Shown: piece after piece, positions 1 to 6,065 of the stretch
Numbering within the stretch: the first letter of the stretch is position 1
Layout of the letters: every line of letters begins with the position of its first letter
DNA from: Myxococcaceae bacterium
Lineage (GTDB): Bacteria; Myxococcota; Myxococcia; Myxococcales; UBA5297
Length of the DNA stretch: 64,000 nucleotides
Direction: 5' to 3'
NCBI GenBank assembly: GCA_017500825.1
Contig: JAFVYB010000081.1
Location: forward strand, 1-64,000
Notes under the pieces: generated by a model
Databases searched by the model: none
What the model was told of the DNA's origin: nothing
What the model saw: only the letters and a program-made list of their open reading frames with translations
Program-made: the position numbers and the translations under genes

Positions 1-234
1 GCCAAGAAGCACATCGAAAAGGGCAACTACGGCGGCAAAAAACTGCCCGACGGCTCCAAAAACCCCGCGCATGCGGCGGCCGTCATCGGCGACACCGTGG
101 GCGACCCTTGCAAAGACACCTCCGGCCCCTCGCTCAACATCCTGATCAAGCTGATGAGCATGGTCGCGGTCGTCTTCACGCCGCTCATCGTCCGCTTCTC
201 CCCGGTCATCCAGGGGTGGCTCGGCTTCAATTAA
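1..234 (+). CDS. hppA: Membrane-bound pyrophosphatase (ion-pumping), C-terminal end only
   Basis: Only the last 77 codons lie in the window; the gene begins upstream. Membrane pyrophosphatases hydrolyse cytoplasmic pyrophosphate and pump H+ or Na+ across the inner membrane. The visible tail has the family's conserved last cytoplasmic loop (GDTVGDP, then [18 protein letters not shown]) leading into the final transmembrane helix ([20 protein letters not shown]). The family usually reads GDPFKDT; here the Phe is Cys (DPCKDT), a small oddity close to the substrate-binding region. Which ion is pumped, and whether K+ is required, cannot be told from this end. A hairpin terminator follows at 267-303. 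Confidence 0.93.
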   Translation, partial: AKKHIEKGNYGGKKLPDGSKNPAHAAAVIGDTVGDPCKDTSGPSLNILIKLMSMVAVVFTPLIVRFSPVIQGWLGFN

Positions 235-266
235 TTCCAGCGCCACACTGAACGCTGTTGAGCACA

Positions 267-303
267 AGCCCTCGAACCCCATGCGTTCGGGGGCTTTTTT
301 TAT
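267..303 (+). terminator. Rho-independent terminator of the pyrophosphatase gene
   Basis: AGCCCTCGAA (267-276) pairs with TTCGGGGGCT (286-295) with one G-U pair and a 9-nt loop, followed by a run of T. It lies 33 bases after the pyrophosphatase stop codon. Confidence 0.85.
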
Positions 304-442
304 TTATTATATTATTTTGTTCCCAAACGCCCGGCCCGGCGAGGTTTGTTTGTCTTTCGATTATTCAATATGTCTGTTTTTTGGGGGCGAATGTGTGTCG
401 CTCCAATATCGTTTTCAGATTGTTTAATTGTTTTTGCGAATA

Positions 443-472
443 CAAAAGCACCCGAGCAAAGCGCCCGGATGC
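443..472 (-). terminator. Terminator downstream of the Hsp20 gene
   Basis: On the minus strand GCATCCGGG pairs with CTCGGGTGC (two G-U pairs) and is followed by TTTTGTATT. It sits about 40 bases beyond the Hsp20 stop. The plus strand also carries four T after the stem, so it may act in both directions. Confidence 0.6.
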
Positions 473-513
473 CTTTTGCGTATTGCCGGCCCAAATGGCT
501 GGCATTTTATCCG

Positions 514-945
514 TTAATTGATGGGAATCGACTTGCCGCGCGCGCCCTCGCGTTTGGGGATATGGATTTCGAGAATGCCGTTTTTCATGTCCGCGCGAAT
601 CCGATCATAATCGGCCGTGCTCGGTAGCTGGAACGTGCGCGTGAATGATCCATAGACACTCTCAATGCGCTGATAATTGTCCCGCTTGTCCTCTTTTTCG
701 AGGTGACGCGAACCCTTAATGATCAGCATGGAATCCTCCACCGAGATTTCAACGCTGTTGCGGTCCACGCCCGGCAGATCGGCGCGAAAGACGAGTTCGT
801 CCTTGTCCTCATAAATATCAACCGTGGGCCAATTGGCGCGGACAAACGTGCCCGCCTCTTCGACGGTCAATGGCTCAAACGCGCGCTCAAGACGGCGTGT
901 CAACGTGCGCATATCGCTCATCGGATCCCAACGGGTCATCGCCAT
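514..945 (-). CDS. Small heat shock protein, Hsp20/alpha-crystallin family
   Basis: The 143-residue protein is a full-length Hsp20. These are ATP-independent holdases that form oligomers and keep unfolding proteins soluble. The alpha-crystallin domain covers about residues 37-137: WPTVDIYEDKDE at the start, then ADLPGV and NGILEIHIPKRE, the classic A-x-x-x-G-V-L / I-x-I region (here NGILEIHIPK). The N-terminus MTRWDPMSDMRTLTRRLERAF is typical of bacterial class A proteins. The ATG at 945 is preceded by AAGGAG at good spacing. The upstream region is AT-rich; no CIRCE or other clear heat-shock operator is visible. It stands alone, with its own terminator at 443-472. Confidence 0.95.
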   Translation of the reverse strand: MAMTRWDPMSDMRTLTRRLERAFEPLTVEEAGTFVRANWPTVDIYEDKDELVFRADLPGVDRNSVEISVEDSMLIIKGSRHLEKEDKRDNYQRIESVYGSFTRTFQLPSTADYDRIRADMKNGILEIHIPKREGARGKSIPIN

Positions 946-1200
946 GGTGTTGCTCCTTGTGTGTAGGCCAGCTCAAGTGCTGGGCGCCAAAGGATGGTGG
1001 CGATTTTTCCAAAAACAGCCGCCCATTTGGGGGAATATTAATTTTTCTTTTTTTTTATTTTAAAACGGCCTCTCCTTATTGTTTTTTTTTGTATGCTTCA
1101 GTGCTACTCATTGCTTTTATCATTTTATGAGCGTTCATAAGCTCGATTTTCTTTTTAGAGTTTTATTTAAGTTCCATCTTTCTAAAGTATTTTAATAATT
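946..1200. other. AT-rich spacer between Hsp20 and the inverted-repeat element
   Basis: This gene-free stretch turns sharply AT-rich from about 1030, with long T runs at 1047-1064 and 1081-1090, unlike the GC-rich surroundings. A short palindrome, TTATGA-GCGT-TCATAA, lies at 1125-1140. It should contain the Hsp20 promoter on the minus strand, but no convincing -35/-10 pair was identified. Confidence 0.5.
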
Positions 1201-1334
1201 TTTAAAAACAGTTTAATTCAAGAAACTACTCGGGAAGCGCGAATCGTGAGCGCTCCGGCCGCGCTCCTCTGCCCTAATAACAAGAGGGGAAAAGACCCAT
1301 GGTCGTTTTCCCCTCTTGGCTCCCCTTTTTCCTT
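1201..1334 (+). repeat. Left inverted repeat (IR-L) of the lipoprotein element
   Basis: This ~130-bp segment recurs in inverted orientation at 2599-2734 with scattered mismatches. Shared blocks from outside to inside: TTTAATTCAAGAAACT, CTCGGGAAGCGCG, TCCGGCC, CTGCCCTAAT, the 38-nt hairpin at 1281-1318, and GGCTCCCCTTTTTCCTT. The hairpin is a 13-bp perfect stem (CAAGAGGGGAAAA with TTTTCCCCTCTTG) with the 12-nt loop GACCCATGGTCG. Weaker similarity may extend inward to about 1375 (ACGCAAC, CAAAAGCC). No transposase or recombinase lies between the repeats. Confidence 0.9.
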
Positions 1335-1389
1335 ACGCAGTCGTCTCGAAAAGACAAAACGCAACCACAAAAGCCGTCAAACACGTCAG

Positions 1390-1418
1390 TTGACTTTCCG
1401 CAGAGAGTTTACTACAGG
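1390..1418 (+). promoter_or_regulatory. Possible sigma-70 promoter of the collagen-like lipoprotein gene
   Basis: TTGACT at 1390-1395 is followed after 17 nt by TACAGG at 1413-1418, about 50 bases before the ATG. The -35 match is good and the -10 match is weak. If real, the gene carries its own promoter inside the inverted repeats. Confidence 0.35.
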
Positions 1419-1469
1419 TTCACGGCTTTTTTATCAGAAGCGCGGTTTTCTCTTTCCAAGGGGTTGTCG

Positions 1470-2501
1470 ATGAAAAATAGTAGAATGTTGATGGCCTTGG
1501 CGTTTTCTCTGGTGTTATTCGCATGTGCTGGCGAGAATGGCACCAATGGTGTTGACGGCGTGAATGGCGTCGATGGCACGAATGCCTCGATTCAAACAAC
1601 CGCTTTGACAGTAGGCGATGAAAATTGTCCCAGCGGTGGCGTCAGAATTGATGTTTTGAGCAACGGAATTGTTCAGACAGATCAAACTCAATATGTTTGC
1701 AATGGCGCTAAAGGGGACACTGGCGAAACAGGAGCCCCAGGTGCGCAAGGTCCCTCTGGCGAAACAGGGGACATCGGAACGAACAACACGAATTCGAGTA
1801 TACAAATAACAACCGTGATCGTTGGAGACGAGATGTGTCCAGCGGGGGGCGTGAAAATAGAGGTTTTACTGAATGGAAATGTTCAAACAGATCAAACTCA
1901 ATATGTTTGCAATGGCGCTAAGGGGGACACGGGCGAGGCAGGCATTCCTGGTCCGCAAGGACCGCAAGGACCTAAAGGAGAGCAAGGTGACGCGAGCGAA
2001 ACAGGCGGCAATGTCAGTGGCTCTCGATTAAAAGCGCGTTACGCATCAACCCCAGATGGCGCCAAAGTCTTTATGGGCTGGTATGATTCTCAATTGAATG
2101 AAAAATGCACGTTTATGTTGGCAGAAGATGGGAGAATGAGATGCCTCCCTGTTGCAAATTATGAGCAAAACGTGAATTTTAGCTATGGAGAAGCCTTTCT
2201 AGATAGCCAGTGCCTGGGCCAGAGTTTTCTGGTCGTCTACGAATATAGCTGCGATAAGGGAACCAGTCGCTATGCATTTTTTTATAATTCTAACAGGAGT
2301 TTATGCGAGCGGGCGCAGTCTGTCAGTGTTTTTGAACTTCATTCGCATGAAGAGTGCGATGAAACTGGATATCTTTATAGACTGTCCGAGAGCGGCGAAT
2401 GTGTTAAATCCTATTCGTGCGCAGGTTATACACCCTATACATATACAAAGCTAGACCCAGAAACATTTGTTTCTGTGTCGACAGACGAGACATACGAATA
2501 A
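1470..2501 (+). CDS. Lipoprotein with collagen-like G-X-Y stretches and two DUF7151-type modules
   Basis: The 343-residue protein has a lipoprotein signal (lipobox LFAC, Cys19), so it is probably anchored in the outer membrane and exposed. Three short collagen-like Gly-X-Y stretches (residues about 22-37, 82-102 and 152-175) surround two near-identical 70-residue modules (about 38-107 and 108-177). Each module has VGDE-C-P-GGV and ends YVCNGAKGDTGE, matching the DUF7151 lipoproteins of Myxococcota. The C-terminal ~165 residues are Cys-containing and not recognised. The ATG at 1470 follows AAGGGG and begins the signal peptide; the frame is open from 1299 but that extension is poor. Its GC content is clearly below that of its neighbours. 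The function is unknown; surface adhesion or structure would be a guess. Confidence 0.85.
   Translation: MKNSRMLMALAFSLVLFACAGENGTNGVDGVNGVDGTNASIQTTALTVGDENCPSGGVRIDVLSNGIVQTDQTQYVCNGAKGDTGETGAPGAQGPSGETGDIGTNNTNSSIQITTVIVGDEMCPAGGVKIEVLLNGNVQTDQTQYVCNGAKGDTGEAGIPGPQGPQGPKGEQGDASETGGNVSGSRLKARYASTPDGAKVFMGWYDSQLNEKCTFMLAEDGRMRCLPVANYEQNVNFSYGEAFLDSQCLGQSFLVVYEYSCDKGTSRYAFFYNSNRSLCERAQSVSVFELHSHEECDETGYLYRLSESGECVKSYSCAGYTPYTYTKLDPETFVSVSTDETYE
1579..1998 (+). repeat. 210-bp in-frame tandem duplication inside the lipoprotein gene
   Basis: Two copies with a period of exactly 210 bp (70 codons). The best-preserved part is about 45 bp, starting at 1671 and again at 1881 (GTTCA-ACAGATCAAACTCAATATG in part), with only one early mismatch. 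Other parts have diverged more. The copy number could change by slippage without breaking the frame. Confidence 0.85.
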
Positions 2502-2598
2502 TTTCTCAGGCCTTTTGTGCCCGCATTTTACGCTTTGTTTCGTTGCGGCCTTTGTCGTTGCATTCGCGCGCGTTGCGTATTGCGTTCTGCGGGTTTTA

Positions 2599-2734
2599 AA
2601 GGAAAAAGGGGAGCCACGAGGGGAAAACGACCATGGGTCTTTTCCCCTCGTGTCATTAGGGCAGATGCGTTTGGCCGGATGCACTTGCGATCCGCGCTTC
2701 CCGAGCAGTTTCTTGAATTAAATTATTTTTTAAA
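2599..2734 (-). repeat. Right inverted repeat (IR-R) of the lipoprotein element
   Basis: This is the inverted partner of 1201-1334. Its hairpin at 2615-2652 has a 13-bp perfect stem (CACGAGGGGAAAA with TTTTCCCCTCGTG) and the loop CGACCATGGGTC, the exact reverse complement of the left loop. Compared with the left copy, the third stem pair is C-G instead of A-T: both bases changed together, so pairing is kept. It ends in AT-rich DNA. Part of the outer block (GCGCTTCCCG) recurs at 2758-2767. Confidence 0.9.
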
Positions 2735-2865
2735 TATAAATATTTTTAGAGAGATCGCGCTTCCCGGGCTGTGAAGCGGAGCTCTGGAAAAATAAAAATT
2801 AAAATCGAGCTGATTGGAGTTCAAAGAAAAATAAAAACAACAATGCCGTGCGCCAAAGCACAAAG

Positions 2866-2964
2866 AATCAAACCTGCCGCGCGCTCAAGCGCTTTTAAGC
2901 TGCCCCGCGCTGAAGCGGCCTTTGAGTTGCCGCGTGCTGAAACGCACCTTTGGAACGCTGCGCC
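2866..2964 (+). repeat. Degenerate ~27-bp tandem repeat, about 3.5 units
   Basis: Units start at about 2887, 2913 and 2940, with a half unit before. Each runs AAGCG--CTTT--G-TGCCGCGCGCTG with substitutions and contains a small GCG-CTGA-AGCG-type hairpin. In one frame the repeats encode a 9-residue period (AFKLPRAEA, AFELPRAET), but the reading frame of 65 codons has no ribosome binding site and is not called as a gene. The region 2735-2987 otherwise holds no gene. Confidence 0.6.
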
Positions 2965-2987
2965 ATAGCGGGCGCGCGTCTTTTAAA

Positions 2988-4541
2988 TTATTCGCAGGTT
3001 TCATCTCCTGATTCGCATTCGACGACCACCAATTGATAGGGGCCGACGAGTCCCGCGTAGCTATCCAGGACGATGTCGTAGGTGCCGGCCTCAAATCGCC
3101 GCTGAATGATTTTATCATTGCGCGCGAGGCAACCACTGGCGCCGAGGCCGCCTGTGAGGACGTGCAAATCGATGTCGCTATTGTTTTCGCTGAAGACCAT
3201 CAATCGCACGTTGGTCGCCTGCTTTAGGGTCAACCGGTAATAAAATTCCGCGCCGCTTTCATCGGCGGTCGAACAAACCGGGTAACTGGCAATGATGCTG
3301 TGGGGGCTGCTTGCGGTATTGGCGTGATGGGTGAAGGGCAGGCTGGTGATTTGGAAGGGATCGGTCGGCGCGCCGCTGCCGGAGATGAAGGCGAGGCCCT
3401 CGGTGTCGGGCGCGCGTTCGCCGAGAATGACGGTGCGCCAGGCGTCGCTCAGAAGCTCCATGTTGTTCAGGTTGCGCAGGTTGTAGTTGTAAGTGAGCGC
3501 GTCGGCGGTGAAGTCGCATGGTCTGGACGACGAATTGCCGTGCAGGCCGTCGCTGGCGAGCGCCTGGCCGGGGATGTCTTTGGTCGCGCCGAACATGTCG
3601 AACCAGGGGATTTGGCGGGCTTCGGCCATGCCGCGTGTCAGGGCGTTGTAGGCGGGCACCCAGAGGGGGGCGTCGGGGAATTTAGCGCTGTCGCCGCGGG
3701 GCAGGAGGCCGGTGACGATGGGAACGATGCCCTGATCGATGAGGTGGTCGAGGAGCGCCGTCATGTTGGCGTGGAAGTTCCAGACGGCGTTTTGGTGAAG
3801 CAGCGGGCCTTCTCCCCAGGATTGCATGTCGTTGGTGCCGTAGCTGACGAGGGCGAAGCGCGGGTTGAGCGCGGCGATTTCCTGATCGACGGGGGCGATG
3901 CCGGTGCTGTCGGCGGTCATGGCCCAGCTGGCGGACATGCCGACCTTGGCCGCGAGCGAAGTGCGCGAGAAGGGCGAGCTGTTGCCGGCGCGGAAGGCGG
4001 CGATGGCGTCGGAGAGGTAGGTCCGGCCGTCGAGATCGAGGGCGCTGTCGCTGTCGAAGCAGCGCATGAAGTTGGTGTTCACCGTGTGCGAGTCGCCGAC
4101 CTTGATGAAGGTTTCGGGGTCGCTGTCCGCGTTTTTGGCGGTGATGGCGCGCATCGAGGCGACGACCGAGGGGGAGATGGGCGAGCGCACCCAGCCGTCG
4201 GGATAGAGCACCGGGCGGAGGTCTTCTTCCTCTTCGGGCGGATCGCCGGCATCGGGTTCGGCGTCGAAACCGGCGTCTGGCTCCGCGTCCAACGCGGCGT
4301 CCGAATCGGCATCGGGGCCCGCGTCCGACTCGCCCGCTGTCGCGTCGCTGTCCGGGAGGCCCGCGTCGTCATCCAGTGTGGGCGGTTCGAGTGTGTGCTC
4401 GGCGTCGCTCTCCCCGCTCGTCGCGGCGTCGATCAAAGTCGGCAGTTCGGCGGGCGGCAGCGATTCGCCACAGGCCAGGAAAAAGGGGAGGACCAAAAGT
4501 CCCAAAAGGCGGAAAAACAATGATTGGCGGGCGCGCGACAT
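2988..4541 (-). CDS. SGNH/GDSL-type hydrolase lipoprotein with Asp/Ala-rich linker
   Basis: The 517-residue lipoprotein (lipobox FLAC, Cys24) has a low-complexity acidic linker at about 58-107 (repeats of DAEPDAG), a feature common in myxobacterial surface lipoproteins. It is followed by an SGNH-hydrolase domain: block I GDSH (149-152, Ser151 the probable nucleophile), block III GTND (235-238), block V DGLH (331-334). Family members are esterases or acetyl-polysaccharide deacylases; the substrate here is unknown. The C-terminal ~110 residues (FYYRLTLKQATNVRL, SDIDLHV) look like a PPC-type beta-sandwich. ATG 4541 was chosen over the upstream 4598 because it starts a clean signal peptide and follows GGGAGAG. 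Confidence 0.8.
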   Translation of the reverse strand: MSRARQSLFFRLLGLLVLPFFLACGESLPPAELPTLIDAATSGESDAEHTLEPPTLDDDAGLPDSDATAGESDAGPDADSDAALDAEPDAGFDAEPDAGDPPEEEEDLRPVLYPDGWVRSPISPSVVASMRAITAKNADSDPETFIKVGDSHTVNTNFMRCFDSDSALDLDGRTYLSDAIAAFRAGNSSPFSRTSLAAKVGMSASWAMTADSTGIAPVDQEIAALNPRFALVSYGTNDMQSWGEGPLLHQNAVWNFHANMTALLDHLIDQGIVPIVTGLLPRGDSAKFPDAPLWVPAYNALTRGMAEARQIPWFDMFGATKDIPGQALASDGLHGNSSSRPCDFTADALTYNYNLRNLNNMELLSDAWRTVILGERAPDTEGLAFISGSGAPTDPFQITSLPFTHHANTASSPHSIIASYPVCSTADESGAEFYYRLTLKQATNVRLMVFSENNSDIDLHVLTGGLGASGCLARNDKIIQRRFEAGTYDIVLDSYAGLVGPYQLVVVECESGDETCE

Positions 4542-4919
4542 AGACTCTCCCAAAAAGAAAAACGCGGAGCGTTTATTCGCCAGTAATCGCGAAAACAAAG
4601 GCGTTTATTGAAAACAAAAACACATCAGGCGCGCCGCGAGATCGTCCGGGCGTTTTTGTCAGAGGCGTTCAGCGCCTGCCAGGCGTCTTGGCCAAAACGC
4701 CCTCTTGCGACAAAAAGTCTAGCAATTTCAATGGCTTAGCCATGTTTTGCGGCCCGGGTTGCCAAGGTTCGATCGTGCGTTATCTTCCGCGCTTTTTCGT
4801 GGAGGACGCCCTTTTGCGGCGGCGTGTTTTTTCTCCAAAATCGGCGAGACCTTCCCTGAAAGCGCTGGCCAGGCGCGCCTTTGAGGAATTTTCAGGGATT
4901 TTTGGGATATTCAGGAAAC
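4542..4919. other. Divergent intergenic region upstream of dnaJ
   Basis: This gene-free region lies between the divergent SGNH lipoprotein and dnaJ. A 13-bp palindrome, ATGGCTTAGCCAT, at 4731-4743 could be an operator. No CIRCE element is visible, and no sigma-32-like promoter was recognised with confidence. Confidence 0.3.
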
Positions 4920-6065
4920 ATGGGCCAGGCAAACAAACGCGATTATTACGAAGTCCTCGGCGTTGGGCGCGACGCGGACGCGGCCAAAATCAAATCGGCC
5001 TATCGACAGGCGGCGCTCAAATACCACCCGGACAAAAACCCGGGCGATGCCAAGGCTGAGGAGCTCTTTAAGGAGGCCTCGGAGGCCTACGCAGTCCTCT
5101 CCGACCCGGACAAGCGCGCGCGCTACGATCGGCTGGGCCACGCGGGACTGGAGGGCAACCCGTTCGAGGGCTTTGCCTACAATGGCTCGATCAACGACCT
5201 GCTCTCCGACCTCTTCGCCGATCTCTTTGGCGGCGGCATGGGGGGCATGGGCGGCGGACGGGGTGGACGCGCGGGCGGACCGCCGAGGGGAAGCGACCTG
5301 CGCTACGACCTGACGCTCGAATTCGAGCAGGCGGTCTTTGGCCTTGAGAAGGAGATCAAGGTGAAGCGGCCCAAGCTGTGCGACGAGTGCCAGGGCTCGG
5401 GCGCGCGCAAGGGGACCAATCCGGTGACATGCAGCGCCTGTGGCGGGCGCGGCGAGGTGCGGTTTTCGCAGGGCTTCTTCGCGGTCTCGCGTCCGTGCGG
5501 CAATTGCAGCGGCACAGGCCAGGCCATCGCCAATCCCTGTCCGTCGTGTCGCGGGCGCGGCAAGCGCGATTCAGAGGCCACGCTGACCGTCAAAATCCCG
5601 GCGGGCGTCGACACCGGCACGCGGCTGAGGCTCTCGGGCGAGGGGGAACCCGGCGTTCGCGGCGGCCAGAGCGGCGACCTCTACGTCTTCCTCTCGGTTC
5701 GCGAGCATCCGTTCTTCCACCGCCAGGAACAGGAGATCTTTTGCGAGGTGCCCATCCAGTTCACCGACGCGGCGCTCGGCGCGACCATCGAGGTGCCCAC
5801 GGTGGACGGCAAGGAACCGCTGAAAATTCCGGCTGGCACGCAGACGGGGAAGGTCTTCCACCTGCGCGGCAAGGGCGTCCCGGCGATTAACGGCTACGGT
5901 CGCGGCGACCAGCACATCCGCGTCGTCATCGAGACGCCCTCGCGGCTGACGGCCGAGCAGAAGAAGCTCCTGGAGGAATTCGCGGCCCTCTCCAAGACGA
6001 ACGGCGAGACGCACCCGCAGGGCAAGTCGTTCTGGGAGAAGGTCAAGGCGAAGTTTGAGGCGTGA
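4920..6065 (+). CDS. dnaJ: Chaperone protein DnaJ (Hsp40), type A
   Basis: DnaJ stimulates the ATPase of DnaK and delivers unfolded clients to it. The 381-residue protein has all type A parts: J domain with HPD at 36-38, a Gly/Phe-rich linker (about 75-125, [10 protein letters not shown]), four CxxCxGxG zinc motifs starting at 154, 171, 193 and 207, and two C-terminal client-binding domains. The ATG at 4920 starts [14 protein letters not shown] just after AGGA; the frame is open from 4881, but the extra residues do not look like DnaJ. No dnaK or grpE is nearby. Its 3' end overlaps the convergent carboxypeptidase gene by 23 bases. Confidence 0.97.
   Translation: MGQANKRDYYEVLGVGRDADAAKIKSAYRQAALKYHPDKNPGDAKAEELFKEASEAYAVLSDPDKRARYDRLGHAGLEGNPFEGFAYNGSINDLLSDLFADLFGGGMGGMGGGRGGRAGGPPRGSDLRYDLTLEFEQAVFGLEKEIKVKRPKLCDECQGSGARKGTNPVTCSACGGRGEVRFSQGFFAVSRPCGNCSGTGQAIANPCPSCRGRGKRDSEATLTVKIPAGVDTGTRLRLSGEGEPGVRGGQSGDLYVFLSVREHPFFHRQEQEIFCEVPIQFTDAALGATIEVPTVDGKEPLKIPAGTQTGKVFHLRGKGVPAINGYGRGDQHIRVVIETPSRLTAEQKKLLEEFAALSKTNGETHPQGKSFWEKVKAKFEA

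Noticed and set aside
2866-2964. Possible CRISPR array
   Set aside because: Units are contiguous ~27-bp tandem copies without spacers; no cas gene nearby.
2771-2968. 65-codon frame with AFKLPRAEA repeats
   Set aside because: Produced by the 27-bp tandem repeat; no ribosome binding site and no support as a gene.
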